A DNA stretch of 64,000 nucleotides from Amphritea sp. 1_MG-2023 (GCF_030547545.1 NZ_JAUOQE010000021.1:1-64000); one strand, 5' to 3'; counted from the first letter of the stretch, positions 34,885 to 44,540 are shown. A program made the numbers and translations. The notes: generated by a model from the sequence alone, not told the origin.

Positions 34885-35824
34885 GGTGACAGCCCCCGGT
34901 AGTTTGATGTTAATGGGTGAACATGCGGTGCTGTTTGGCCAGCGAGCATTGGCCTGTGCCGTGGATAAGCGCATCAGCGTGACGTTGACGCCACGTACTG
35001 ATCGGCGCGTGAATATCGATTCGGCACTGGCTCAGTATCATGCTGATCTTGATCATCTGACAGCGGAACCGGCGTTAAGCTTTGTCTTAGCGGCTATTGC
35101 GCGGCAGCGGTGTCGCTTAGTCAGTGGCTTCGATCTGCAGATTTGTGCAGAATTTTCCCATACCGTTGGCTTGGGGTCTTCGGCGGCCGTTACGGCGGCC
35201 GTGGTGACGGCGTTGCAGGTGTTCATCGGCGAGGTTGAGCACGACGAACAGGCTCTATCACGGTTATTTGCTGAAGCCTTGGCGGTGGTGCATCAGGTAC
35301 AAGATGGCCGAGGCTCAGGTACCGATTTGGTGGCGGCTGTGTATGGTGGCGTGGTGGGTTATACCATCGCCACGGCCGAACGGCCGCCGCAGATCCGACG
35401 CCTACAGGGGCTACCAACGATTAGTTTGTATTATGTCGGCTACAAGATGAAAACCCCGGATGTCCTTAAACGTGTCGAGGGTTATGCGGCACAATCGCCC
35501 GAACTGTATACCGCTTTATATCAGTTAATGGGGCAGACGGCCGAGCAGGCTGAACGAGCGGTGGATAACTCGGATTGGTCACAGTTGGGGCGTTTGATGA
35601 ATATTTATCAGGGATTAATGGATGCGTTAGGGGTTAATGACGCGCAGTTGTCCACAATGATCTATACCCTGCGCAGTGCGCCTGAAGTGCTGGGCGCGAA
35701 GATATCCGGCTCGGGTTTGGGTGATTGCGTACTCGCGCTGGGCTGTCCGGATGCCAATATATTGGCGTATGAACAAATACCTGTGTCTGTCTCTGCGGAG
35801 GGAATAACCGTTGAATATGTCTGA
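34874..35824 (+). CDS. GHMP kinase, mevalonate/phosphomevalonate kinase (second of two)
   Basis: A 316-residue GHMP kinase: TAPGSLMLMGEHAVLFG at the N-terminus, TVGLGSSAAVTAAVV (ATP loop), GRGSGTDLVAAVYGG (catalytic Asp) and GAKISGSGLGDCVLAL near the C-terminus. It resembles bacterial mevalonate kinases in its C-terminal half, and no canonical phosphomevalonate kinase sequence is present, so one of the two genes must serve the second phosphorylation. The start is TTG at 34874: AAGGAG lies 7 bases upstream and the N-terminus fits the family. A GTG at 34886 is possible. The end overlaps mvaD by 8-14 bases, depending on that start. Confidence 0.85.
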   Translation: MRIKVTAPGSLMLMGEHAVLFGQRALACAVDKRISVTLTPRTDRRVNIDSALAQYHADLDHLTAEPALSFVLAAIARQRCRLVSGFDLQICAEFSHTVGLGSSAAVTAAVVTALQVFIGEVEHDEQALSRLFAEALAVVHQVQDGRGSGTDLVAAVYGGVVGYTIATAERPPQIRRLQGLPTISLYYVGYKMKTPDVLKRVEGYAAQSPELYTALYQLMGQTAEQAERAVDNSDWSQLGRLMNIYQGLMDALGVNDAQLSTMIYTLRSAPEVLGAKISGSGLGDCVLALGCPDANILAYEQIPVSVSAEGITVEYV

Positions 35825-36818
35825 TAGCCTGACAAAGCAAAGCGTTATTAGCCAATACTTACCTGAAACAGTGACCCCGCTAGGGGATACTATCGAGGCG
35901 GTATTTGCACCGAGCAATATTGCCCTGTGTAAGTATTGGGGCAAGCGGAATAGCGAATTAAACTTGCCGATTAATAGTAGCTTGTCGATCTCGTTGGCGC
36001 ATTTGGGGACTCAAACGCGGCTGTCTGTCAGCAATGAGGATCAGGTCTGGCTTAATGGTCAGCGGGTGGCGGTCGAGGATAGCTTTGCTCGCAAGGTGAT
36101 CGCCTTTATCGATCTGTTTCGCGGTGCGCAGGGGCTGCCGGTCAGAGTGGACACCGATAATAATATTCCGACGGCGGCAGGGTTGGCTTCTTCCGCCTCC
36201 GGCTTTGCTGCGTTAATGCTGGCTATTGATCGTTTTTATGGGCTTAAACTCGAGCCATCACAGCTGTCGGCTTTTGCGCGGATGGGCAGTGGTAGCGCTA
36301 GTCGTTCGCTTTATCATGGTTTTGTCGAGTGGCAGATGGGCGTTCGAGATGACGGTATGGATAGTATTGCCTTGCCGTTGGTTACTCGCTGGAATGACTT
36401 GCGCGTCGGCTTATTGAAGGTGAGTAGTGATGCCAAAGCGGTGGATTCTCGTTCGGGCATGAATCGCACTGTCGCCACCGCTCATCTATATCAAAGCTGG
36501 CCGTTACAGGCTGCGGCTGATCTTGCTCGGTTACATCAGGCGATCGCTGAAAATAACTTTACTCAGTTAGGTGAAACTGCTGAACAGAATGCTCTGTCGA
36601 TGCACGCGACCATGATTGCATCTTGGCCACCGCTGCTGTACTGGCAGCCAGATTCGGTGGCCGCTATGCATAACATTTGGCAAGCGCGGGCAGAAGGGAT
36701 TGAAGTCTACTTGACGATGGATGCTGGGCCAAATATCAAACTGCTGTTTATGGCGGATGCTGAAGCCGCGATTCAACAACGTTTCCCCGATATGGACGTT
36801 ATCGCTCCTTTTGCTTGA
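35811..36818 (+). CDS. mvaD: Diphosphomevalonate decarboxylase
   Basis: A 335-residue GHMP-fold enzyme converting diphosphomevalonate to IPP with ATP, the last step of the classical pathway. Key motifs: APSNIALCKYWGKRN (about 31-45), PTAAGLASSASGFAAL, GSASRSLYHGFVEW and MDAGPNIKLL. Its presence points to the classical rather than the archaeal mevalonate route. The TTG at 35811 has GGAGGG 8 bases upstream; ATG 35817 (MSDSLTKQ) is the other choice but lies 14 bases from it. The gene overlaps the second kinase. Confidence 0.94.
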   Translation: MNMSDSLTKQSVISQYLPETVTPLGDTIEAVFAPSNIALCKYWGKRNSELNLPINSSLSISLAHLGTQTRLSVSNEDQVWLNGQRVAVEDSFARKVIAFIDLFRGAQGLPVRVDTDNNIPTAAGLASSASGFAALMLAIDRFYGLKLEPSQLSAFARMGSGSASRSLYHGFVEWQMGVRDDGMDSIALPLVTRWNDLRVGLLKVSSDAKAVDSRSGMNRTVATAHLYQSWPLQAAADLARLHQAIAENNFTQLGETAEQNALSMHATMIASWPPLLYWQPDSVAAMHNIWQARAEGIEVYLTMDAGPNIKLLFMADAEAAIQQRFPDMDVIAPFA

Positions 36819-36849
36819 GCCGCGCCACATTCCACCGCCATCGCTGAAC

Positions 36850-39222
36850 GTGCCGGCCGATGCGAGCGGTTTCCTACTGACTCGGCAGCAATTTGATCGC
36901 GCCGATGGCATCTGTTTTCAATTTTGGCTGAAAGCGGCTGACGGGGCTTTTCCGGTGACGGTAACAGCGCAGGAGGCGGTATTTTTTGTCCTAGAGGAGG
37001 ATATCCCAAGGATAGAATCCTTACTGCAAACGCAGTTTAACAAATCGTCGGAAAACCTTATTGCTTGGCGTTTACAGTCATTACCACTGAAAGACCTTCA
37101 GCAACGCCCCGTTTATGGTCTATACAGTCAATCACTGGCAACTTATCGTCAGCTTATCGATCTGTTACACACCTATGCTATCCCCATGATCGAAGAGGAC
37201 ATCCGTCCGGTTGATCGGTTCCTGATGGAACGCTTTATTCAGGACAGTGCCCGGGTGCGCTTTAGTGAACAATCGGCCCAGTTGCAGCCACTGGCCTACG
37301 AGCCCAAACTGACCATGTTGTCGGTGGATATCGAAACCACCATGCAGGCGAATCGTATCTTTTCTATCGGTCTCTATTCCGATTCGATGCACAAAGTGCT
37401 GATTGTGGGCGAGGGGCCAAATGAGCCTTGGCTGGAATATGTGAATGATGAACGAGCCCTGCTACAGGCGTTTATCCGTGAAGTGGAACGCTGTGATCCC
37501 GATATTTTTATCGGTTGGAATGTGGTCGGTTTTGATTTTCGTGTATTACAAGAACGTGCCAAGCGGTTGCAGGTGCCACTCAATCTAGGGCGTGACGGTA
37601 GCCGGATACAGGTGATTCAATCAGCCAATGGTAAATGGTTTTGCCGCATGGCGGGTAGGATTGTATTAGATGGCATCGATACGCTCAAAGGTGCAACTTA
37701 TCAGTTTGAGAGCTTCTCGCTGGAATATGTCTCTAATCAAATGCTTAATCGCGGTAAGTTATTAGGCCATCAGATGGATGAGGGCCTTAACAAAGGCGAG
37801 GAAATTCAGCAGGTCTATCGAGAAAATCCACGTCAACTCGCCGAATACAACTTAGAAGACTGTAAGTTGGTATGGGATATTTTTGCACAGGCTCAGCTAT
37901 TGCACTATTTGATAGAACGCAGTCGCTTGACCGGTTTGCCGCTAGATAAAGTCGGCGGCTCGGCGGCCTCGTTTGATAATCAATACCTGCCGCGTTTGCA
38001 TCGTAAGGCCTATGTGGCACCGGTGTACGCCTCGGGTGAATCGCAGATGGGGGCGCCGGGGGGCTATGTGATGGACTCTCGCCCTGGTTTATATCATCAA
38101 GTGCTGGTACTGGATTTCAAAAGTCTATACCCGAGTATTATTCGTACCTTCATGGTTGACCCTTATGCGCTAGCCGAGGGCACCGGAAGTGAATGCCCAG
38201 AGGATGACTTAGTACCAGGCTTTAACCATGCTATTTTCACTCGGCAAGGCGCGATTTTACCGGATATTATCGAGCGTCTATGGCAGGCGAGGGATCGCGC
38301 TAAGGCGGAAAAAAACGCACCGCTGTCTCAAGCCATTAAGATCATTATGAATAGCTTCTACGGCGTGCTGGGCTCGGATGTGTGTCGCTTTTTTGATCAG
38401 CGATTATCGGGTTCCATCACCCTGCGGGGGCATGAGATTCTGACCCGTACCAAAGCAAAAATTGAAGCGCAGTTTGGCTATCAAGTCATTTACGGCGATA
38501 CGGACTCGGTGTTTGTCTGGTTGGGGGATGAGTTCCCCATGGAAAACGCAGCAACCGAGGGGCGCAAGCTAGAGCAGTTTCTCAATCAGTGGTGGCAGGA
38601 TGAAGTGCAACAGCGCTTTGGCTTACGTTGTCATCTAGAGTTGGAATATGAAACCCATTATCGGCGTTTCTTGATGCCGACCATGCGTCACTCAGAGAAA
38701 GGCACTAAGAAACGCTATGCTGGGATACGCCATTTTGCCGATGGTGCTGAAGAGTTGATATTTAAAGGGCTTGAATCGGTGCGCTCCGACTGGACACCGC
38801 TAGCGCGCCGCGTGCAGCGAGAGCTTTATCGGCTGATCTTTAGTGATGCGCCTTATGAAGAGTATCTGAAACAGATCGTGATGCAGATGCAAGCGGGCGA
38901 GCTAGATGACGAACTGCTGTATCGTAAACGCTTACGTCGACCGTTGGATGAATATAGTAAGAATCGTCCACCGCATGTGCAAGCAGCATTAAAAGCACGG
39001 CAGCAGTTTAGTCGTGAGGGCAAAACCCGAGCCTTCTCAGCAGGGATGTTTATCGAATATCTGATTACCGTCAATGGCCCCGAGCCACGACTGTTTGCCC
39101 GCTCTCCAATTGATTATCAGCACTATCTCGACCGGCAGTTAGCGCCGGTGGTCGATAGTATTCTCATGTTTCTGGATAATAGCTTCGAAGCCCTTCATGC
39201 CCCGCAAATCGATCTGTTTTAA
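36850..39222 (+). CDS. polB: DNA polymerase II (family B)
   Basis: A 790-residue family B polymerase very similar throughout to E. coli Pol II. The proofreading exonuclease has SVDIETT (Exo I), DIFIGWNVVGFDFRVL (Exo II) and YNLEDCKLVW (Exo III). Polymerase motifs are DFKSLYPSII (A), KIIMNSFYGVLG (B) and YGDTDSVFVW (C). Pol II acts in DNA repair and restart and is usually SOS-induced; no LexA box was identified. The start is uncertain: GTG 36850 (VPADASGFLLTRQQF) gives a length close to E. coli; TTG 36811 is an alternative overlapping mvaD. It is 31 bases after mvaD with no terminator, so it may be read from the mevalonate promoter. Confidence 0.93.
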   Translation: MPADASGFLLTRQQFDRADGICFQFWLKAADGAFPVTVTAQEAVFFVLEEDIPRIESLLQTQFNKSSENLIAWRLQSLPLKDLQQRPVYGLYSQSLATYRQLIDLLHTYAIPMIEEDIRPVDRFLMERFIQDSARVRFSEQSAQLQPLAYEPKLTMLSVDIETTMQANRIFSIGLYSDSMHKVLIVGEGPNEPWLEYVNDERALLQAFIREVERCDPDIFIGWNVVGFDFRVLQERAKRLQVPLNLGRDGSRIQVIQSANGKWFCRMAGRIVLDGIDTLKGATYQFESFSLEYVSNQMLNRGKLLGHQMDEGLNKGEEIQQVYRENPRQLAEYNLEDCKLVWDIFAQAQLLHYLIERSRLTGLPLDKVGGSAASFDNQYLPRLHRKAYVAPVYASGESQMGAPGGYVMDSRPGLYHQVLVLDFKSLYPSIIRTFMVDPYALAEGTGSECPEDDLVPGFNHAIFTRQGAILPDIIERLWQARDRAKAEKNAPLSQAIKIIMNSFYGVLGSDVCRFFDQRLSGSITLRGHEILTRTKAKIEAQFGYQVIYGDTDSVFVWLGDEFPMENAATEGRKLEQFLNQWWQDEVQQRFGLRCHLELEYETHYRRFLMPTMRHSEKGTKKRYAGIRHFADGAEELIFKGLESVRSDWTPLARRVQRELYRLIFSDAPYEEYLKQIVMQMQAGELDDELLYRKRLRRPLDEYSKNRPPHVQAALKARQQFSREGKTRAFSAGMFIEYLITVNGPEPRLFARSPIDYQHYLDRQLAPVVDSILMFLDNSFEALHAPQIDLF

Positions 39223-39237
39223 CCTCACGCTGCGGTG

Positions 39238-40239
39238 TTATCGATAGCCTGCCTGCTTGAGTAATACCACGGCTTGCGCTTGATAACGACCGCTGGCCGA
39301 GAGATTGTGTTGATCTTCGCTATACTTGCCGCGTCGACCGACCTCTCGGACTGGGTAGACTTTTTTGTTGACCGGATATTCGTGACTGAGTTTTGCATAT
39401 TGCGCTTGAGCTTCTTTGAGAACGAGCCATTCCAGCAGATCGGTTGCGCCCGCCTTATTGTCGCTATGTGCCGTCACGGCAGCACCGGTGATATCAACAT
39501 GTACGCCACTGCTGTCTTGATCGGCCCAGAAAAGCTTCAACGGCGTGTCGGGATTGTCATGTTTATAACGGGCGAAGTAGTAACTATTGACGATGCTGAC
39601 ATCACAGATATTTTGTTCCATGGCAGGAAATATATGTGAATCTTCGGCAAATGGACGCACCGCTTGGTTATAAACCCAGCCCTGCAAGGTGGCGAGTGTC
39701 TTTTGTTCGCCGTCGCGATTGATCAGCATCGCCACGAGCGATTGAGTATAGGCTTGTTGCGCGGTACGCAGGCATAAATTGCCTTCCCATTTTGGATCGG
39801 CGAGATCCTCATAGCCTTTGAGTTGTTGTTTATCCAACACTGCGCTGTTGTATATCAGTGTTTGTGTGCGCTTGGAAAAACCAAACCAGTGATTGTCGGG
39901 CGAGCGCAGATGGGCGGGGATAATGTCTGTTAATGTGTTGGAATCGACCGCCGTTGTTAGGCCTTTCTGTGTCGCTTGCCAAAGCGAAGCGGCACTACTG
40001 GTGAGCAATATATCCGCTTTGCTTTGTGTGCCTTCTGTTTCTAAACGAGCGATGAGGGCGCTAGCCGGCTCGATTAGATAGCTGACTGGCGTGCCTGTTT
40101 CAGCGGAATAACGATCCAGCAGCGGGGTTAAATAACTGGCATTTTTAGTCGAATAGATCATTAATTCTTGCGCCGCCTGCAACGGAGTGACAAGAGTGGT
40201 CGCTAGTATGATCGCTAGCGTCTGCGGTAGATATTTCAT
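39238..40239 (-). CDS. Periplasmic Fe(3+)-binding protein (FbpA/FutA-like)
   Basis: A 333-residue periplasmic binding protein with a signal peptide (about 1-23, cleaved near LQAAQ) and an iron-binding protein pattern: LMIYSTKNASYLTPLLDRYS, SSAASLWQATQKGL, and the tyrosine pair in VNSYYFARYKHD that coordinates ferric iron. It closes the iron operon, 28 bases after piuC. No ABC permease or ATPase is present in the window, so it must work with a transporter encoded elsewhere. It is only 15 bases from the convergent polB stop. Confidence 0.85.
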   Translation of the reverse strand: MKYLPQTLAIILATTLVTPLQAAQELMIYSTKNASYLTPLLDRYSAETGTPVSYLIEPASALIARLETEGTQSKADILLTSSAASLWQATQKGLTTAVDSNTLTDIIPAHLRSPDNHWFGFSKRTQTLIYNSAVLDKQQLKGYEDLADPKWEGNLCLRTAQQAYTQSLVAMLINRDGEQKTLATLQGWVYNQAVRPFAEDSHIFPAMEQNICDVSIVNSYYFARYKHDNPDTPLKLFWADQDSSGVHVDITGAAVTAHSDNKAGATDLLEWLVLKEAQAQYAKLSHEYPVNKKVYPVREVGRRGKYSEDQHNLSASGRYQAQAVVLLKQAGYR

Positions 40240-40267
40240 TGTTTTGCCTATACAGCGAAAGGGTTGA

Positions 40268-40954
40268 TTAGGAAGGCGTGGCCCACTGACGTAACAGGTT
40301 GTGATAGAGACCGCTTAAATGAACGACTTCGAGATGGTTAGGCCCAAGCTCAGCGGTGAGTTTTTGGATTGAGTTATCCAGCTCAAACAGCAATTCTCGT
40401 TGCTGAATGTCTTTGACCATGCTCTGTATCCAGAAAAATGCAGCCACCCGCACCCCCCGAGTGATCGGTGACACCGAGTGCAGGCTGGTGGAGGGATACA
40501 GCACCATATCGCCGGCGGCTAATTTAACGGTTTGTGTTCCATGTTGAGTGTTAATGCACAGCTCGCCGCCATCGTATTCATCAGGGTCGGCTAAAAATAG
40601 GCTGGCGGAGAGATCGGTTCGCAAGGTTAAATGGCTACCCGGAATCTGCATCAATGCTGCATCGATATGCGCGCCATAGGTTTCACTTTCACGGTAACGA
40701 TTAAATTTGGGCGGATAGATGCGATCCGGCAGTGCTGCGGATACAAAGGCTGGTGTACAAGCCAGTGCTTTAAGAATGTGGTTAGCCAAACTGATGGCCG
40801 GTTCTTGACTATCATCTAGCTGTTGGTTGTTTTTCACATGGCGGGCGAGAGAGCCGGCTGTTGATAGACCATCTTGCCACTCGGCGTTGTGCAGATGTTC
40901 TCTGAACTGGCGAACCTCAGCGATGCTTAACACCTTGGGCAGTGTGATGAGCAT
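40268..40954 (-). CDS. piuC: PKHD-type Fe(II)/2OG hydroxylase PiuC (YbiX)
   Basis: A 228-residue 2-oxoglutarate-dependent dioxygenase. Iron ligands HIDAAL (H..D) and SLHSVSPI with the distal [10 protein letters not shown], plus [15 protein letters not shown], match the PiuC/YbiX family. In E. coli ybiX lies next to the receptor gene fiu, and the same association holds here within one operon; the substrate is unknown but an iron-related function is widely assumed. It is 9 bases after the FMN oxidase gene. Confidence 0.9.
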   Translation of the reverse strand: MLITLPKVLSIAEVRQFREHLHNAEWQDGLSTAGSLARHVKNNQQLDDSQEPAISLANHILKALACTPAFVSAALPDRIYPPKFNRYRESETYGAHIDAALMQIPGSHLTLRTDLSASLFLADPDEYDGGELCINTQHGTQTVKLAAGDMVLYPSTSLHSVSPITRGVRVAAFFWIQSMVKDIQQRELLFELDNSIQKLTAELGPNHLEVVHLSGLYHNLLRQWATPS

Positions 40955-40963
40955 AACAATCTC

Positions 40964-42082
40964 CTAGTTAGTTTTATGCAATACGGTTGCTTTGATATCG
41001 GCCACGGTTGCGCAACCACTCATGGCCATACATAAGGTCAGTTCTTCACGCAGTAGTTTCATCATATGGGCAACACCTAGAGCACCGGCGACACTGAGAC
41101 TGTACAGTTGTAGGCGACCGATCAGCACCGCATCGGCCCCGAGGGCGATCGCTTTAAAAATGTCACTGCCACTACGGATGCCGCTATCCAACAGTAGTGG
41201 GAAATCGTCACCGACGGCGGCTCGAATACTGGGCAACATCGCGAGGCTGGCGGGTGCGCCATCGAGTGTCCGGCCGCCATGATTAGAAACGATAATTGCG
41301 GCAGCACCCAACGTTTTAAGTTGTCGTGCATCGTCGGGGTGAAGTACGCCCTTGATAATGACCGGCAGTGAGCTTTCATCAATGAGTTTTTTTAACGCGG
41401 CTAAACTGGGCGCATGCTGTTGATAACGGCGAAAAATATCGTTTTGTTCCGATGCCTGTTGAGCCGTAGGTTGTGGCTGTTGTTGCACTAGGTTGGCCGC
41501 CATGATGCTGTCGGGGCGTTGAAAACCGGCACGGATCGCTCGAATACTGGGCGCTTGAACGGCGGCGTCCATGGTGACCACAATGGCCTGATAGCCTGCC
41601 GCGATAGCGCGCTTGATCAGGGCATCGGTGTCATCGGGGTTGGGTTGAAAATAGAGTTGGAACCAGCGATCGAGGTGACTGCGTGTAGCAATTTGTTCCA
41701 ATGTAACCGATGACAGGGTGCTGGCTAGCATAGCACTGTCAGTGGCTTCTGCCGCATAAGCGGTTGCCATCTCTCCTTGCGGATGCACCAACGTCTGGTA
41801 AGCCACGGGTGCGAATAATATGGGGTGTTGAAATGTTTTACCTAATAATTGGGTGCGAGTGTTAGCTGCGTCGAGATTGCGTAATAGTCTGGGAATAATG
41901 GACCAGTGTTGAAACGCGGCTGCATTGCTGCGTAGCGTTATATCATGACCGCTACCGCCGGCGATATAAGTCAGTATATCGGCACGAATAAACGCCTGAG
42001 CCAGTGTTTCATAATCGGCGGCGCAGGTGATATCCGCTGGAATATAATCCAATGGTGGCAGGGGTTTTTGTGGCTTAGTCAT
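40964..42082 (-). CDS. FMN-dependent alpha-hydroxyacid oxidase/dehydrogenase
   Basis: A 372-residue TIM-barrel flavoprotein of the LldD/glycolate oxidase family. Visible are APVAYQTLVHPQGE, the IIKGVLHPDDARQL lysine segment, the catalytic HGGRTLDGAPAS histidine and arginine, and LLDSGIRSGSDIFKAIALGADAVLIGR for phosphate binding. It should oxidise an L-2-hydroxyacid such as lactate, with quinone or oxygen as acceptor. Unlike lldD it is not next to lactate genes but inside the fiu-piuC iron operon, so its substrate may be different. ATG 42082 is chosen over TTG 42109. A hairpin at 42112-42130 separates it from the receptor gene. Confidence 0.85.
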   Translation of the reverse strand: MTKPQKPLPPLDYIPADITCAADYETLAQAFIRADILTYIAGGSGHDITLRSNAAAFQHWSIIPRLLRNLDAANTRTQLLGKTFQHPILFAPVAYQTLVHPQGEMATAYAAEATDSAMLASTLSSVTLEQIATRSHLDRWFQLYFQPNPDDTDALIKRAIAAGYQAIVVTMDAAVQAPSIRAIRAGFQRPDSIMAANLVQQQPQPTAQQASEQNDIFRRYQQHAPSLAALKKLIDESSLPVIIKGVLHPDDARQLKTLGAAAIIVSNHGGRTLDGAPASLAMLPSIRAAVGDDFPLLLDSGIRSGSDIFKAIALGADAVLIGRLQLYSLSVAGALGVAHMMKLLREELTLCMAMSGCATVADIKATVLHKTN

Positions 42083-42111
42083 AGCGTTGATAAGATTTCT
42101 AAACGTCAATC

Positions 42112-42130
42112 AGGGCAGCGAGGCTGCCCT
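42112..42130 (-). terminator. Intercistronic hairpin
   Basis: AGGGCAGC and GCTGCCCT form an 8-bp stem with a 3-base loop, 22 bases after the receptor stop. No T run follows, so it may reduce transcription into, or stabilise mRNA before, the oxidase gene rather than end it. Confidence 0.5.
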
Positions 42131-42152
42131 GTCACGGGTTAGCGTGCGTATG

Positions 42153-44531
42153 TTAGAAACTGTACTCCATGGTCAGTTGAGCGTTACGTTTGTCGCCGAG
42201 GTAAACAAAGGAGCCAGAGCGATAAGCGGCTAGGTAGTAATCTTTGTTAAATACGTTACCGACATTAAGACGGAACTTCAGATCACGGTTGACTTTATAC
42301 GTAGCAAAGGCATCGAAGACGGTGTATTCAGGTACCCCCAAGTCTTCATTGGCGGCAGTATCCGGCTGTCCGACATAGCGAGCGCTTTCATAGGTAGCGG
42401 TACCACCGAAGGCGAAGGCTGGCGTGGCTTGGTATCGCAGCTGTAAAGACGCCGATTTATCGGCAAAGTTAGCCAGCGTTTTGCCTTCGTTAGAGGCGGT
42501 GACTGAATCCAGTACCTCGGCATTCATAATCGCAAGGCCCGCTTGCACACTGAGTCGATCGGTTAGGTTGCCGGCCAGTCCTAGTTCAATACCTTCAACG
42601 CGGTTTTTACCGGTGTTTAGGCTGCCTTCGGTGCTGTATGAGTCACCGCTTGGGCTTTCCATAACATCATGCTTAGTGATCTGGAACAGTGCTGCGGTGG
42701 CGAGCAATCGGTCATCTTGTAAACGCCATTTGGTACCTAGTTCCCAGCTTTCTGTGCGTTCTGGATCACCTAGAACTGGGTCGCTGTCATCGACACAGAT
42801 ACCGCCATAACCACAGCTGGTGCCGACATCGGATTCACCGCCGTTGAGGTTAGTTGCCGTGGAGAAACTGAGATAGACGTTCGCCCGAGGGGTAATATCG
42901 TAACTAGCGCCGACATGCCCGTTCCAGTAACCGCCATTGTCTTTGAACTCGTACGGCACCCGTCCGTTACCGTCGCCAGCATCGAAGTTAGCCGTGTTGC
43001 TGTAGTCGTAGTAATCATGACGAATACCCCCGAAGACTGTCCATTTATCCGTCAGATCAACAGTATCCATCAGTGATAGGGAGATGGTTTCAACATTCCA
43101 ATCAGAATCTTGATCGCCCTTACTGATATCCCGTTGCATCAGGTTATTAATGTCACCCACGCTGTTGCCGCTAGCATCGGTTAGACAGTAAGCACCGCCG
43201 ACTCCGCTTCGACCGTTGGTGGTACAGTTGGTGGCACCGGTTGAGCTATTGTTATACACACCATTGAGCACGCTCTGGTTGCTATATTCTGCGCCGATGA
43301 CCAGCTCATGATCGAGACCGCCAATCTCTTGCGTGGTTAGCAAGTTTAATTGGTTAGCGAAGTATTCGACTTCTTGCCAGCCCTGATGGGTGCTCAAACT
43401 AGTCGTCGAATAACCGTTGGTGTCATTATTGGCATCGGTTTCGGATGGGTAAGCCGTCGTGCCGCTGGCACCGGTGGTGACATAGCCGTTATCAGTGGTG
43501 CCATAACGAGTCAGGTTAACGAGACGGGTTTTAGGGTCGATCTCATAACCCATCCGTACCGTGAAGGTGTCGACGGTCGATTCGAGGAAGTCTTCATCCT
43601 GTACATAGGAAGGGGTATCTTTCACCACCTTACCGGTATCGCGGTCGATATAGGTACCCAAATCCGGGCTATCGGTACCTTCGAAGTGATAGTAATCGGC
43701 GGTGATTTCTAATCTATCGGTTGCCTGATGGGATAGCGACAGTGCCGCACCGATACGCTCTTTGTCAGCGGGATCACGATCAGGTACATCTTCTGCTGCA
43801 TGCAGGATGTTGGCACGGAAAGCGGTGTCGTAGTTAATTACCTGGTTGGTGTCGATGGCAACACGGTGATAGTTGTCAGTTCCGACGCCGGCAGACAGTT
43901 TCGTGAAGTCATATTCGGTGCTGGCACGTTTGGTGGCGGAGTTGACGGCGCCACCGGTGGTGCCACGACCGGCAAAGGTTGAGCTCGGTCCTTTACTGAT
44001 CTCGATCTGTTCTACGGCGAAACTTTCACGGGTGGTCATGCCGGGATCACTCAAACCATCGACGAAGATATCACTCCGTGCTTCATGTCCGCGGATAATA
44101 TAGCGATCACCGAAGGCGTTACCATTTTCACCAGTACCAAGGGTAATACCCGGTTGGCCATCGAGAATATCGCGTAGATCAGTCCGGCCAGAATCAGTAA
44201 TCTCAGACGCGGTCAATACGGTAATGGTTTGCGGTGTTTCAGCCAAAGAACGGGTTCGGCGAGGGTCGGATACCCGTTCCGCCAGATAAGGTGCACCGGG
44301 TACAGCATAGGGGTTGGTATCGGGCGTCACCGATTCTTCAATTTTGAGTTTATCCAACGCAATACTGTTTTCATCTGCGGTCGCTACGTTCGCCATGAGC
44401 GCGCCGGAAATAGCCAGTGCGAGAGTACTCGGTGCAAAACCTGAGGTTATATTTTTTTTTATCGACGGTGCGGGTGTTGCAGCGATAGCTTCATTCGCTA
44501 TGGCTAGGTTCATCATGGTGACGTTGTTCAT
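42153..44531 (-). CDS. fiu: TonB-dependent catecholate siderophore receptor (Fiu-like)
   Basis: A 792-residue outer-membrane receptor. An unusually long N-terminal region (about 1-52) with a hydrophobic stretch ending at MANVATA serves as signal peptide. A plug domain follows (about 85-205: AETPQTITVLTASEITDSGRTDLRDILDGQPG), then a 22-stranded barrel ending in YLGDKRNAQLTMEYSF. The adjacent piuC and the receptor sequence suggest a Fiu type that takes up linear catecholates such as dihydroxybenzoylserine. The start has AAGGAAC. It is 9 bases after tonB, part of the Fur-type operon. Confidence 0.85.
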   Translation of the reverse strand: MNNVTMMNLAIANEAIAATPAPSIKKNITSGFAPSTLALAISGALMANVATADENSIALDKLKIEESVTPDTNPYAVPGAPYLAERVSDPRRTRSLAETPQTITVLTASEITDSGRTDLRDILDGQPGITLGTGENGNAFGDRYIIRGHEARSDIFVDGLSDPGMTTRESFAVEQIEISKGPSSTFAGRGTTGGAVNSATKRASTEYDFTKLSAGVGTDNYHRVAIDTNQVINYDTAFRANILHAAEDVPDRDPADKERIGAALSLSHQATDRLEITADYYHFEGTDSPDLGTYIDRDTGKVVKDTPSYVQDEDFLESTVDTFTVRMGYEIDPKTRLVNLTRYGTTDNGYVTTGASGTTAYPSETDANNDTNGYSTTSLSTHQGWQEVEYFANQLNLLTTQEIGGLDHELVIGAEYSNQSVLNGVYNNSSTGATNCTTNGRSGVGGAYCLTDASGNSVGDINNLMQRDISKGDQDSDWNVETISLSLMDTVDLTDKWTVFGGIRHDYYDYSNTANFDAGDGNGRVPYEFKDNGGYWNGHVGASYDITPRANVYLSFSTATNLNGGESDVGTSCGYGGICVDDSDPVLGDPERTESWELGTKWRLQDDRLLATAALFQITKHDVMESPSGDSYSTEGSLNTGKNRVEGIELGLAGNLTDRLSVQAGLAIMNAEVLDSVTASNEGKTLANFADKSASLQLRYQATPAFAFGGTATYESARYVGQPDTAANEDLGVPEYTVFDAFATYKVNRDLKFRLNVGNVFNKDYYLAAYRSGSFVYLGDKRNAQLTMEYSF

Positions 44532-44540
44532 CTGTGTTCC

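Noticed and set aside
40964-42082. lldD as part of the lactate (lutABC) system
   Set aside because: It is 18 kb away, inside an iron operon, with different regulation; the family is right but the lactate role is unsupported.
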